A stretch of DNA of 39,973 nucleotides, from positions 1-39,973 of the forward strand of contig JAGAMB010000033.1 of assembly GCA_017624895.1 (NCBI GenBank), in the 5' to 3' direction. Within the stretch, counting starts at the first letter, position 1, and every line of letters starts with the position of its first letter. Source of the stretch: Ruminococcus sp. (GTDB taxonomy: Bacteria > Bacillota > Clostridia > Oscillospirales > Ruminococcaceae). Below, one piece after another: positions 21,656-31,127 of this stretch. Under the pieces are notes generated by a model. That model was not told the origin of the DNA. It worked only from the letters and a program-made list of their open reading frames with translations, and did not search any database. A program made the position numbers and the translations under genes.

Positions 21656-24349
21656 ATGGCAAAAAAGATAAAATTAAGCGACGCAGCAAAGGATCTTAAC
21701 ATTTCTTCAAAGGAGCTTGTTGATTTCTTTGCTTCAAAGGGTGACACAAAGAAGAAGCCCTCATCTTCACTCAATGAGGACGAGATGAACGCTGTTCTGG
21801 AGCATCATACAAAGCTCCACGAGGTAAAAAATCTCGATGAATATTTCAATACCAAGAACAGCCCCAAGCCTGAAAAGAAAAATGAAGTAAAGGAAACAAA
21901 GGAAGCTCCGAAGGCTGAAAAGAAAAAGGAAACTCCTAAGACTGAAAAGAAAAAGGATGCTCCCAAAACTGAGAAGAAAGCTTCTGAGGAAAAAGCTGTT
22001 AAAGCGGAGAAGCCTAAAACAGAAAAGCCAAAGGCTGAACCTGTTAAGGAAAAGGCTCCGGTACAGAAAGATGAGGTTAAACCCGTGAAGGAAAATAAGC
22101 CTGAGGAAAAGGCTGAAATAAAACAGGTTCAGGAGGTCAGCCCTGAGCCAGAGAAAAAACAGGAAGTTAAAACTGAGAATAAACCCGTTCAGGAGGAGAA
22201 AAAACCTGTGGATGAGTTAAAGAAGGAAAACGTGAAGGCTGAGGAGAAAAAAACTGAAAACAGACCTTCGGATAAGAAAAAGAAAAAGGAGCAGGCTAAA
22301 GCGCGTGAAAGAGGCGAGGCTACAAAGCTCAATACAAGCTTTTCGTCTGAAACAGCTTCAACTGCTACCCAGCGCCGTACTGTTGATACAAGAGGCAGCT
22401 ATGTAGATCTTGACAAGTATAACGAGAAATACGACCAGATGGCTTCAGGAAACAGAAAGCACAACGGCGACAACTATTCATCAAAGAAACAGAAAATCAA
22501 CCAGAAATCAGCACAGAGAAACCGTCAGCAGTTCTCTAAGAAGGAGTCAGAGGCTGAAAAGCTGAAAAGACTTGAGCTTGAACGTGCAAGAAAGCAGCAG
22601 CTCAAGGTTATGATTCCCGATACTATTACTGTAGGCGAGCTTGCTGTACGTCTTAAAGCTACTGCTACAGACGTTATCAAGAAGCTTATGGGACTTGGCG
22701 TTATGGCGTCTATCAATCAGGAAATCGACTTTGATACAGCGTCACTTATCGCAGAGGAAATGGGTGCAAAGGTAGAAAAGGAGGTTATCGTTACAATTGA
22801 GGAGCGTCTTATTGACGACAGCGATGATGATGATACAAACCTCGAACCACGCTGCCCCGTAGTCGTTGTTATGGGACACGTTGACCACGGTAAGACATCT
22901 ATTCTTGACCGTATCAGAAACGCTCACGTTGCCGACGGAGAGGCAGGCGGTATCACACAGCATATCGGTGCTTATCAGGTAAAGGTAAACGGACAGAAGA
23001 TTACATTCCTTGATACTCCCGGACATGAGGCATTCACATCAATGAGAGCAAGAGGTGCAAATATCACAGATATCGCTATCCTCGTTGTTGCCGCTGATGA
23101 TGGTATCATGCCTCAGACAGTTGAGTCTATCAACCACGCTAAATCAGCAGGCTTACAGATAATTGTTGCTATCAACAAAATGGATAAGGAGGGTGCAAAT
23201 CCCGACCGTATCAAGGAGGAGCTTACAAAGTATGAGCTTGTCTGCGAGGATTGGGGCGGCGATATTATCTGTGTTCCCGTATCAGCTAAGACAGGCGAAG
23301 GCTTTGACGAGCTGCTTGAAAACGTTCTCCTTGTTGCAGAGGTTCAGGACTTAAAGGCAAATCCCGACAGACTTGCAAAGGGTACTGTTATCGAGGCGCG
23401 TCTTGATAAGGGCAGAGGTCCTATCGCTACTCTCCTTGTACAGAATGGTACTCTTAAACAGGGTGATGTACTTATTGCAGGTACAGCTGTGGGCAGAGTA
23501 CGAGTTATGACAAACGACAAGGGCAGAACAGTTAAATCAGCAGGCCCATCTGTTCCTGTTGAGATCACAGGTCTTGCAGAAGTTCCAAGCGCAGGCGATA
23601 CTTTCAACGCTGTTGAAGATGAGCGTCTTGCAAGAGAGCTTGTTGAGCAGAGAAAGCACGAGGCTAAGCAGGAGCAGTTCAACGCATACCGCAAGGTTAC
23701 TCTTGACAACCTGTTCAGCCAGATCGCAGAGGGTGAGATCAAGGAGCTTCCAATTGTTGTCAAGGCTGACGTTCAGGGTTCAGTGGAGGCAGTAAAGCAG
23801 TCCCTTGAAAAGCTTTCAAATAATGAAGTAAGAGTAAGAGTTATTCACGGTGCAGTTGGTGCTGTCAAGGAGAGCGACGTTATGCTTGCAAGTGCGTCAA
23901 ACGCTATTATTGTAGGCTTCAATGTTCGTCCCGATCCCGTTGCTGCTGAAAATGCTGCAAGAGATGGTGTTGATATCCGCCTTTATCGTATTATCTATGA
24001 TGCTATCGAGGAAATCACAACCGCTATGAAGGGTATGCTTGCTCCCAAATACCGCGATGTTGAGCTTGGACGTATCGAGGTACGTCAGGTATATAAAATA
24101 TCCAACGTCGGTATGGTTGCAGGAAGCTATGTTCTCAGCGGTAAGGCTGTAAGAAACTGTCAGGTTCGTGTTGTACGTGACGGTATAATCATTGCTGATG
24201 ATAAGATCTCCGGTCTTAAACGTTTCAAGGACGACGCTAAGGAGGTAGCTGAGGGTTACGAGTGCGGTATCAGCCTTGAAAAGTTCAGCGATGTTAAGGA
24301 AGGCGATATCTTCGAGGCTTATTTGGTCGAGGAGTACCGTGAGGATTAA
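21656..24349 (+). CDS. infB: Translation initiation factor IF-2
   Basis: IF-2 is the GTPase that brings initiator fMet-tRNA to the 30S subunit and promotes subunit joining. At 897 aa it is of the long type. The N-terminus opens with an IF2_N helix domain ([24 protein letters not shown]), then a long Lys/Glu/Pro-rich disordered region (about 60-230), a second IF2_N domain (near 320-370) and the G domain. Motifs are G1 GHVDHGKT (407-414), G3 DTPGHE, G4 NKMD and G5 SAK, followed by the C-terminal beta-barrels. AAGGAGG precedes the ATG. rbfA follows after 20 bp. Repeat-rich coding in the N-terminal region suggests length variation between strains. Confidence 0.97.
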   Translation: MAKKIKLSDAAKDLNISSKELVDFFASKGDTKKKPSSSLNEDEMNAVLEHHTKLHEVKNLDEYFNTKNSPKPEKKNEVKETKEAPKAEKKKETPKTEKKKDAPKTEKKASEEKAVKAEKPKTEKPKAEPVKEKAPVQKDEVKPVKENKPEEKAEIKQVQEVSPEPEKKQEVKTENKPVQEEKKPVDELKKENVKAEEKKTENRPSDKKKKKEQAKARERGEATKLNTSFSSETASTATQRRTVDTRGSYVDLDKYNEKYDQMASGNRKHNGDNYSSKKQKINQKSAQRNRQQFSKKESEAEKLKRLELERARKQQLKVMIPDTITVGELAVRLKATATDVIKKLMGLGVMASINQEIDFDTASLIAEEMGAKVEKEVIVTIEERLIDDSDDDDTNLEPRCPVVVVMGHVDHGKTSILDRIRNAHVADGEAGGITQHIGAYQVKVNGQKITFLDTPGHEAFTSMRARGANITDIAILVVAADDGIMPQTVESINHAKSAGLQIIVAINKMDKEGANPDRIKEELTKYELVCEDWGGDIICVPVSAKTGEGFDELLENVLLVAEVQDLKANPDRLAKGTVIEARLDKGRGPIATLLVQNGTLKQGDVLIAGTAVGRVRVMTNDKGRTVKSAGPSVPVEITGLAEVPSAGDTFNAVEDERLARELVEQRKHEAKQEQFNAYRKVTLDNLFSQIAEGEIKELPIVVKADVQGSVEAVKQSLEKLSNNEVRVRVIHGAVGAVKESDVMLASASNAIIVGFNVRPDPVAAENAARDGVDIRLYRIIYDAIEEITTAMKGMLAPKYRDVELGRIEVRQVYKISNVGMVAGSYVLSGKAVRNCQVRVVRDGIIIADDKISGLKRFKDDAKEVAEGYECGISLEKFSDVKEGDIFEAYLVEEYRED

Positions 24350-24369
24350 TTGATCCTGAAAGGAATATA

Positions 24370-24708
24370 ATGGCAAACTATAAAAACAGCCGTATGGCAG
24401 AGGATATAAAAAGAGAGCTTACCGCTATACTCAGGGATATCAAGGATCCCAGAGTTGATAAGCTTCTGACAATAGTAAGAGCAGATCTGTCGGGGGATAT
24501 GTCAACCTGCAAGGTTTACGTATCAAGCCTCGGCGGACTTGACAAGACAAAAGAATCGGTGCAGGGACTGAAAAGCGCGGCAGGCTTTATCCGCCGCGAG
24601 CTTTTCCACCGTTTACAGATGAGAAAATCGCCAGAGCTTACGTTTGTTGCTGATACCTCAATTGAGAGAGGCGCAGAGATAAGCAAAAAGCTCAATGACT
24701 TACTTTAA
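24370..24708 (+). CDS. rbfA: Ribosome-binding factor A
   Basis: RbfA assists late 16S rRNA maturation of the 30S subunit. The 112-residue KH-fold protein shows YKNSRMAEDIKRELTAILRDIKDPRV and the strand DMSTCKVYVSSLGG, then LRMRKSPELTFVADTSIERGAEI-like C-terminal residues (here LQMRKSPELTFV). AAAGGA lies ahead of the ATG. It sits 20 bp after infB and 16 bp before the DHH phosphoesterase gene, the common arrangement. Confidence 0.95.
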   Translation: MANYKNSRMAEDIKRELTAILRDIKDPRVDKLLTIVRADLSGDMSTCKVYVSSLGGLDKTKESVQGLKSAAGFIRRELFHRLQMRKSPELTFVADTSIERGAEISKKLNDLL

Positions 24709-24724
24709 TTAAGGGGAGTATGTT

Positions 24725-25675
24725 ATGTATATAGGCTACAGCGAGGCTGAAACTTTTCTAAGAAACTGTGAAGATGCAGTAATAATAACTCACCAGAGTC
24801 CCGACGGCGACTGTATCGGAGCAGGCTTCGGGCTGAAAGATATACTTGCAGAGCTTGGCATAAGAAGCCGCGTAGTGTGCAGCGATGAATTTCCATCACG
24901 CTACAGCTTTATGACTGACGGTGCAGATGATGAGGACTTCGAGCCGAAAACTATAATAGCCGTTGATATTGCTGATACAAAGCTTATGGGCAGATATGAG
25001 GAAATCTACGGCAGCAGGGTTCAGCTGTGCATAGATCACCACGAGTCCAACAAAAATTATGCTGAAATGACGCTGCTTCGTCCAAAGGCAACAGCAGCCT
25101 GCGAGGTTATCTATAATCTTGCAAAGTATATGGAGGTCAATATAAGCCGCCATTGTGCTATGTGCCTGTATACAGGCATTGCTACCGATTCGGGCTGTTT
25201 CAAGTATGACTGCACAACTCCCCGCGCACATGAGATTGCAGCGGAAATGAAGCGCAGCTATGATATAAACTTTGCGCGCATCAACCGTTATATGTTCGAG
25301 GTGAAATCACGGGGCAGAATGATGCTGGAGGCTAAATTCTGCGAGCTTATGGAGGAGTATATCGGCGGAAAGCTGGTAATTGTTGCTGTAACTCAGGAAA
25401 TGATGAAAAATCTCGGTATTGCCAGCCATGAGCTGGAGGGACTTGCTCCGATAACGCTGCAGCTTGAAGATACAGAAGTAGGTATTCTTATGCGTGAGCG
25501 TGAGTCGGGAGAGTTCAAATGCTCCTTCCGTTCCGCAGACGAGGTGAATGTTTCTGAAATATGCCAGACCTTAGGCGGCGGCGGTCATGCTAAAGCGGCA
25601 GGCTGCTCCATAAAGGGCGATATTGAAACAGCAAAGGCAGCTGTTATTGCGGCTGTAGAAAAGGCGCTGAGATGA
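24725..25675 (+). CDS. nrnA: DHH-family phosphoesterase (NrnA-like nanoRNase/pAp phosphatase)
   Basis: A 316-residue DHH/DHHA1 enzyme that in Firmicutes degrades very short RNAs and 3'-phosphoadenosine 5'-phosphate. Metal-binding motifs are in order: THQSPDGDCIGA (DxD), AVDIADT, DHHESN (104-109) and TGIATDSGCF. The DHHA1 substrate-binding motif is GGGGHAKAAG (284-293). It stands between rbfA and truB, as in many Firmicutes, and overlaps truB by 4 nt (ATGA). c-di-nucleotide phosphodiesterases share this fold, but they normally carry further domains. Confidence 0.93.
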   Translation: MYIGYSEAETFLRNCEDAVIITHQSPDGDCIGAGFGLKDILAELGIRSRVVCSDEFPSRYSFMTDGADDEDFEPKTIIAVDIADTKLMGRYEEIYGSRVQLCIDHHESNKNYAEMTLLRPKATAACEVIYNLAKYMEVNISRHCAMCLYTGIATDSGCFKYDCTTPRAHEIAAEMKRSYDINFARINRYMFEVKSRGRMMLEAKFCELMEEYIGGKLVIVAVTQEMMKNLGIASHELEGLAPITLQLEDTEVGILMRERESGEFKCSFRSADEVNVSEICQTLGGGGHAKAAGCSIKGDIETAKAAVIAAVEKALR

Positions 25676-26565
25676 ACGGTATAATATGCGTAAACAAGCC
25701 CGAAGGCTTTACCTCCTTTGATGTTATTGCAAAGCTGAGGGGGATAATGAAAATCCGCCGACTCGGACACGGCGGCACTCTTGATCCTATGGCTGTGGGA
25801 GTTTTGCCCGTATTTGTGGGAACTGCCACAAAAGCCTGCGATATTATGCCCGACAATACAAAGAGCTATCGTGCAGGCTTCAGGCTTGGACAGATTACCG
25901 ACACGCAGGATATAACAGGGGAGGTTCTTGCTTCCTCGGATATGCCTGTGAGCCGTGATGCTATTGAGGCTGTAATTCCCGATTTTGTGGGAGATATAAT
26001 GCAGCTGCCTCCTATGTATTCAGCTGTTCAGGTCAACGGACAGCGGCTTTACGACCTTGCAAGACAGGGCGTAGAGGTGGAGCGTACTCCGCGGCAGATA
26101 CACGTAGACCGCCTTGAATTGGTGGAATATGACGAGAATACCCGTGAGGGAACGCTTGAAATATATTGCGGAAAGGGTACGTATATCCGCACAATTATAA
26201 ATGACATAGGCGAAAAACTTGGCAGCGGCGGAATTATGACTTCCCTTGTGCGTACATCTTCCGGGGGATTTACCCTTGATGAATGTTACACGATGGAGGA
26301 AATTCAGCAGGCGGCTGACGAAGATCGTCTGGAGGAGCTTATACTGCCCATTGAGCGTGTATTTGCAACTCTGCCAAGGCTCAGGCTTAATGAAGTGCAG
26401 ACGAGAATGTACAAAAACGGTGTTAAGCTGGATATATCGAGAGTTCACCATATAAAACCCGATAAAGAGTTATATGCTGTCTATGGCTTTGACGGCGGAT
26501 TTATCGGTACTGCTTTTGCCGACCACGAAAACGGTATTCTCCGTGTTGCAAAAAATCTTACGTAA
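25672..26565 (+). CDS. truB: tRNA pseudouridine-55 synthase TruB
   Basis: TruB converts U55 in the T-loop of tRNAs to pseudouridine. GHGGTLDPMAVGVLPV contains the catalytic aspartate (D38). LPPMYSAVQVNGQRLYDLARQG, GTYIRTIINDIGEKLG and LVRTSSGGF are all family signatures. The length (297 aa) is normal, with a C-terminal PUA-like extension. The start overlaps the nrnA stop (ATGA), and ribF follows after 12 bp. Confidence 0.96.
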   Translation: MNGIICVNKPEGFTSFDVIAKLRGIMKIRRLGHGGTLDPMAVGVLPVFVGTATKACDIMPDNTKSYRAGFRLGQITDTQDITGEVLASSDMPVSRDAIEAVIPDFVGDIMQLPPMYSAVQVNGQRLYDLARQGVEVERTPRQIHVDRLELVEYDENTREGTLEIYCGKGTYIRTIINDIGEKLGSGGIMTSLVRTSSGGFTLDECYTMEEIQQAADEDRLEELILPIERVFATLPRLRLNEVQTRMYKNGVKLDISRVHHIKPDKELYAVYGFDGGFIGTAFADHENGILRVAKNLT

Positions 26566-26577
26566 GGATAGTAAAAA

Positions 26578-27459
26578 ATGGCTGAAAAGACATCGGCTGC
26601 TTTAGGGCTGTTTGACGGTATCCATCTGGGACACCGCAGAGTTCTGGAGCTTGCTCTGAAAAATGCAGAAAAGGGACTTGTTCCTGCTGTTTTCACATTT
26701 GAGCCTGATACTGTATTGAAAAAGCCTACAGGCAGCGGCGGTTATATCTATACTGCCGCAGAAAAAATGCGAATTTTGAAAAAAGCAGGCTTTGACTGTG
26801 TGTATTCCCATTCTTTCAGCGATATCAGCGGAAATTCCGGAGAGGAATTTGCAAGGGATATCCTTGTTGAGAAAATGAATGTTGCAGCTGTATGCTGCGG
26901 AAAAAGCTTCCGCTTTGGAAAAAATGCTTCCTGCGGAGTGGAGGAGCTGCGAAAATTCGGGGAAAAGTACGGCTTTGAGGTATATATCGCCGAGGACGCT
27001 TTACTTAACGGTGAAATTGTTTCATCGGGGGAGATAAGGCGGCTTCTGCTTTCGGGAGATGTGAAATCCGCAGGCAGACTTCTGGGCGAACCCTATGCAG
27101 TTTCCGCCGAGGTTGTGACAGGTGCGGCTTTAGGGCGGACTATCGGCTTCCCCACAGCAAATCAGTTATTTGAGGGGAAACAGCTTGTGCCGAAATTCGG
27201 TGTATACAAGGCTGAAACGGTCATAGACGGCACGACATATGCAGCAATGACAAATATCGGAGTGAAGCCGACGGTGAATTACGGCGGCATACCACTTGCG
27301 GAAACACATATATGCGGCTTTTCGGGAGATATTTACGGCAGGACAATACAGGTGCAGCTTCTGGATTTTATACGTCCTGAAAGAAAATTCGGCTCTGTTG
27401 AGGAGCTGAAAGCGCAGATTGCCGAGGATATGAAAAAGGCTTCGGCAAGTGACATATAG
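26578..27459 (+). CDS. ribF: Bifunctional riboflavin kinase/FMN adenylyltransferase
   Basis: RibF makes FMN and then FAD. The N-terminal nucleotidyltransferase has GLFDGIHLGHRRV (10-22), a variant of the usual GNFDGVHLGH, and later SSGEIRRLLLSGDV. The C-terminal kinase domain has GFPTAN (190-195), FGVYKAETVIDGTTYAAMTNIG and TVNYGG. The 293-residue protein lacks the 10-20 residues that often precede the first strand. An in-frame TAA two codons upstream excludes a longer start, and AAGGA lies about 9 nt ahead. It closes the translation cluster and is followed by a repeat element. Confidence 0.95.
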   Translation: MAEKTSAALGLFDGIHLGHRRVLELALKNAEKGLVPAVFTFEPDTVLKKPTGSGGYIYTAAEKMRILKKAGFDCVYSHSFSDISGNSGEEFARDILVEKMNVAAVCCGKSFRFGKNASCGVEELRKFGEKYGFEVYIAEDALLNGEIVSSGEIRRLLLSGDVKSAGRLLGEPYAVSAEVVTGAALGRTIGFPTANQLFEGKQLVPKFGVYKAETVIDGTTYAAMTNIGVKPTVNYGGIPLAETHICGFSGDIYGRTIQVQLLDFIRPERKFGSVEELKAQIAEDMKKASASDI

Positions 27460-27466
27460 GCACCTT

Positions 27467-27536
27467 TGAAAACCTCCCTCACGGCTGAATTTCATTTACG
27501 AAATTTTGCTCGTGTTCCGTTTTTTAGAGAACCCCA
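27467..27536. repeat. Intergenic structured repeat, family 2, copy B (best formed)
   Basis: TTGAAAACCTCCCTCACGGC...GCTCGTGTTCC then TTTTTTAGAGAACCCC. CACG pairs with CGTG, and inside it AATTTC pairs with GAAATT around ATTTAC, giving a long two-part hairpin. It lies just after ribF. Confidence 0.78.
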
Positions 27537-27649
27537 TATAAAATTCGTGACATTAACACGACACTATCACAAAAATGGGATATTATCATTATGATTGGAA
27601 AAATATTTATTTTTCTATTCCCATAATAAAAATACAGGAGGACTTCGCT
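27537..27649. other. Leader region before the ABC cassette
   Basis: A/T-rich with no convincing promoter: I see TATTAT and TATGAT boxes but no -35 at a proper distance. The cassette may be partly read through from ribF. Confidence 0.35.
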
Positions 27650-28792
27650 ATGATAGAGGTCAGAAACCTAAGCAAGCGTTACGGCGATAAAAAAGCCGTC
27701 AACGACATAAGCTTTTCTGTCGGAAAGGGAGAGATACTGGGATTTCTCGGCCCTAACGGTGCAGGAAAATCAACAACAATGAATATGCTGACGGGCTATA
27801 TCTCGTCTACTTCGGGACAGATACTCATAAACGGCGTGGATATTCTGGAGGATCCTATCGGCGCTAAGTCGAATATAGGCTATCTCCCTGAAATTCCCCC
27901 TCTTTATGTTGATATGACCGTTGATTCATATCTCAACTTTATGTACGATCTTAAAAAGTGCAAGCTTACAAGAAAGGCACATTTGAAAGAAATATGCGAC
28001 CTTTGCAAGATTTCTCACGTAAGAGAAAGACTTATCCGCAATCTTTCAAAGGGTTATAAGCAGAGAGTAGGACTTGCACAGGCGCTCATCAACAATCCCC
28101 CCGTGCTTATCCTTGACGAGCCTACAGTTGGACTTGATCCAAGTCAGATCATCGAGATCCGTACACTTATCAAGAAACTGGGAAAAAATCACACAGTTAT
28201 CCTTTCTTCGCACATTCTCCCTGAAATTCAGGCTGTATGCGACAGAATCATTATTGTAAACAAGGGTGTTATCGCCGCTGACGGTACTGCTACGGAAATT
28301 GCCAACAAGCTCACAAACGAGCATAAGATGACAGTCCGCATTGAGGGTACAAAGCGTACAGCGGAGGATAAAGACGAAATTATATCTGCACTTAAAGCTA
28401 TTGACGGAGTCAAGTATGTTCGTGCTGATATGGAGCGCGAAAAGGGCGTTTACGACTACGATATCGAGTCTGAGGACGAGATTGATGTACGCCGTGCAAT
28501 AAACAGTCTTAGCCGTGAAAAGGGCTGGAATATCCTTATGTTACAGCTCTCTGATATGACTCTGGAGGATATCTTTATGAAGATCACCACAGGCGATATT
28601 GAGGCAGTCAAGCCTGAGGCTGAAAAGAAAGCTTCTCTTGACGATTTCCAGATAAGTATGCAGGGCAGTATGGATTTCGGAGATGAAAGTTCCTCTGACA
28701 AATCTGCTGACGAGGCAGAGGGCGGCGAAAAGCCGGCAGAAAAATCGGACAAGAAAAATGAAAAGAAATCAAAAAAAGGAGGGGATAAGTAA
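27650..28792 (+). CDS. ABC exporter ATPase, GldA/YtrB-like
   Basis: A cytoplasmic ATPase of 380 aa. Walker A is GPNGAGKST (34-42), the signature is NLSKGYKQRVGLAQAL, and Walker B is VLILDEPTVGLDP, with the switch histidine in ILSSHILPE. The last 60 residues form an unusual charged tail (SSSDKSADEAEG, then Lys/Glu-rich to KKSKKGGDK), absent from most such ATPases. I start at 27650, where AGGAGG lies 8 nt upstream; 25 open codons before it show no coding character. The stop and the permease start overlap by 1 nt (TAATG). With the next three genes it forms a GldA/GldF/GldG/DUF4340 cassette, a widespread exporter-like set of unknown substrate. Confidence 0.93.
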   Translation: MIEVRNLSKRYGDKKAVNDISFSVGKGEILGFLGPNGAGKSTTMNMLTGYISSTSGQILINGVDILEDPIGAKSNIGYLPEIPPLYVDMTVDSYLNFMYDLKKCKLTRKAHLKEICDLCKISHVRERLIRNLSKGYKQRVGLAQALINNPPVLILDEPTVGLDPSQIIEIRTLIKKLGKNHTVILSSHILPEIQAVCDRIIIVNKGVIAADGTATEIANKLTNEHKMTVRIEGTKRTAEDKDEIISALKAIDGVKYVRADMEREKGVYDYDIESEDEIDVRRAINSLSREKGWNILMLQLSDMTLEDIFMKITTGDIEAVKPEAEKKASLDDFQISMQGSMDFGDESSSDKSADEAEGGEKPAEKSDKKNEKKSKKGGDK

Positions 28793-29496
28793 TGGGTGCT
28801 ATCTACAGACGTGAAATGGGAGCATTCTTTACATCGGGAATAGCTTATGTATTCCTTGCAGGCTATGCTCTTTTCTCAGGACTTTTCTTCTCATTCGGAG
28901 TTATCGGTTCAGGTGTATCTGATATATCACCGATGTTCAGCTCGATGTTTATTATTGTTGTATTTCTCATTCCTATCCTTACAATGCGACTTCTCAGTGA
29001 GGAAAAGAAAAACCGTACAGATCAGGGACTTCTTACAGCTCCCATAAGCCTTTCATCAATTGTACTCGGCAAATATTTTGCAGCACTTACGCTGTTTATC
29101 ATTGCTGAGAGCATTGTATTCATCTACGCTATAATCATAGCACTCTGCGGTGAGGTCGTATGGTCTACGCTTCTCGGAAACTATTTTGCAATGCTTTTCT
29201 TAGGCGCTGCATTCATAGCTATCGGACTTTTCATTTCATCTCTTACAGAAAACCAGATAGCTTCAGCACTTATTGGTATGTTTGTACTTTTCGTACTCTA
29301 TCTTATGGATTCACTTGCAGCAAATATCCCTGTTGAGTTCATTCAGAAGGCAGTAGTTTCAGCTGCATTCTATTCAAGATATCTTGAGCTTACCCGTGGA
29401 GTTTTCGATCTCTCCACCATAGTATATTTTATCAGCATAGCGGTACTCTTTAACTTCTTCTCTGTAAGAGTTCTCGATAAAAGACGCTGGGGTTAA
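28792..29496 (+). CDS. ABC-2 type permease, GldF-like
   Basis: A 234-residue membrane protein with six hydrophobic helices. The N-terminus AIYRREMGAFFTSGIAYVFLAGYALFSGLFF and LIPILTMRLLSEEKKNRTDQGLLTAPISLSSIVLGKYFAAL are characteristic of GldF-type permeases. It would form the channel for the ATPase encoded upstream, with which it overlaps by 1 nt. The gene for the GldG-like subunit starts 23 bp after its stop, with AAAGGAG between. Confidence 0.9.
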   Translation: MGAIYRREMGAFFTSGIAYVFLAGYALFSGLFFSFGVIGSGVSDISPMFSSMFIIVVFLIPILTMRLLSEEKKNRTDQGLLTAPISLSSIVLGKYFAALTLFIIAESIVFIYAIIIALCGEVVWSTLLGNYFAMLFLGAAFIAIGLFISSLTENQIASALIGMFVLFVLYLMDSLAANIPVEFIQKAVVSAAFYSRYLELTRGVFDLSTIVYFISIAVLFNFFSVRVLDKRRWG

Positions 29497-29519
29497 TACA
29501 GAAAGGAGAGTAAACACAG

Positions 29520-31127
29520 ATGAGTAAAGAAAAAGAAATCAAAGAAACTGCTGCTGAAAATGCCGTGGAAGCTAAACCGAAAAGAAATCTGAAAAAGCTT
29601 AAATTCGGCTCAATGTCAGCAGTTACTATAATACTTGTTATTGCTGTTGTTATTGCGGCAAATATTGTCTGCGGACTTCTTACACAGCGCTATCCTATGA
29701 AGTTTGACCTGACTCCTGATAATCGTCACGAGATTTCAGAGGAGTCGATAACAGTTCTTGAAGCGATTGACAAGGACGTTGAGATCATTGTTACAACAAC
29801 AGAGGAATATTTTCAGGCTCTTGCTGTAAATTATGAGAATATGTTTTATCAGTATTACGGCGCAATTGTTGAATGTCCCTATGACATCATCCCTGAGATA
29901 CTTGACAAATATTCTGTATATGCTGAGTCGGGCAGCGGCAGCATTGATGTAAGCTACATTGATGTTACCAAAAATCCCGATGTTATTACAGATCTCAGCC
30001 AGTATTACAATGGTGAAATTAATGAAGGCGGCATTATCGTAAAATGCGGCGAAAGAGTAAAATTCATCACCCCTGAGGAAGTTTCAGCAATGATAGCTCC
30101 CTCACAGAACAGCTCACAGGGCAATATTACTATGACATTTGCAGGTGAAAGTGTTCTTACATCAGCTATAAAGGCTGTTACAGACGCAAATCCTGTAAGA
30201 GCTGCTATTGTTTCAAGTATGAACGGCAGCGGTATTTTCGACCAGACACATTCTATGATTGCCGGTTCATTAATGGACTTTATGTCAAAGAATGGCTATG
30301 ACTGTGTTGAAATTGATATCGGCACAGACGCACTCAGCACAGAGGACTATGACGTTATAGTTGTGGCAGCTCCCGCAATAGACTTCACAACAGATATTAT
30401 AACAAAACTCAGCGATTTCCTTTATAATGACGGAAATTACGAAAAGGATCTCATTTATATTCAGAACGGTTATTCCACACAGCTTCCGAATATTGCTGAA
30501 TTTCTTGCTGAATGGAAAATCCAGATTGAGTCATCTGTTATTTTAGATCAGAGCAATATGGTTCAGGCAGGTATTGCTGCTCTTAACAATGTGACATATG
30601 CTCCTGCGGTTGAAATTGCAGACACAGAGATCACAGGTACTCTTGCAAATGAGGCGCTCCCAATTATTGCACCTCAGGCTCGTCCTATTACTATTCTCAG
30701 CAAGAATAACGAAACTATTGTCAAGGAGATCGTTAAATCATCTTCATCATCAACTCTTTATGAGGATGAAAAAGAGTCCGGTGAAAGTGCCGCATACAAC
30801 GTAGTTGTAAAGGCAAGAAAAGAAACATCAGCAGGTCTTGACACATATGGAAGCGATATTCTTGTTATAGGAAGTCCCTTTATGCTTGACAGCGCTGTTC
30901 TTTCAGGTTCAAACACCTACAACAACGCAAATGTTATGCTTAATGTTATCAATGAAACAACAGGCAAGGAAGCAAGTGCTGTTATACCTGAAAAGGTATT
31001 TGATCAGTATACTCTTGCTCTTACAAACGGTGCAGCAAGACTTATCCTTATCGTAGTAGTTGTTGTAATTCCGCTTCTTATCGGTATTGCAGGCTTCTGC
31101 GTTCTGTTATGGAGAAAGAACAAATGA
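29520..31127 (+). CDS. GldG-like ABC-associated membrane protein
   Basis: A 535-residue protein with a cytoplasmic Lys-rich N-terminus, one helix at about 32-53, a large outer domain and a final helix at about 509-530. The segment RYPMKFDLTPDNRHEISEESITVLEAIDKDVEIIV is the signature of GldG-like 'ABC-type uncharacterised transport' subunits; DYDVIVVAAPAIDFTTD belongs to the same beta-rich outer domain. In Bacteroidetes, GldG supports gliding, but Firmicutes cassettes like this one have no known gliding role. It overlaps the next gene by 4 nt (ATGA). Confidence 0.88.
   Translation: MSKEKEIKETAAENAVEAKPKRNLKKLKFGSMSAVTIILVIAVVIAANIVCGLLTQRYPMKFDLTPDNRHEISEESITVLEAIDKDVEIIVTTTEEYFQALAVNYENMFYQYYGAIVECPYDIIPEILDKYSVYAESGSGSIDVSYIDVTKNPDVITDLSQYYNGEINEGGIIVKCGERVKFITPEEVSAMIAPSQNSSQGNITMTFAGESVLTSAIKAVTDANPVRAAIVSSMNGSGIFDQTHSMIAGSLMDFMSKNGYDCVEIDIGTDALSTEDYDVIVVAAPAIDFTTDIITKLSDFLYNDGNYEKDLIYIQNGYSTQLPNIAEFLAEWKIQIESSVILDQSNMVQAGIAALNNVTYAPAVEIADTEITGTLANEALPIIAPQARPITILSKNNETIVKEIVKSSSSSTLYEDEKESGESAAYNVVVKARKETSAGLDTYGSDILVIGSPFMLDSAVLSGSNTYNNANVMLNVINETTGKEASAVIPEKVFDQYTLALTNGAARLILIVVVVVIPLLIGIAGFCVLLWRKNK

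Noticed and set aside
29520..31127. Gliding-motility role for the GldG-like cassette
   Set aside because: The other gliding genes are absent, and the cassette type is widespread in non-gliding Firmicutes. Only the subunit resemblance is supported.
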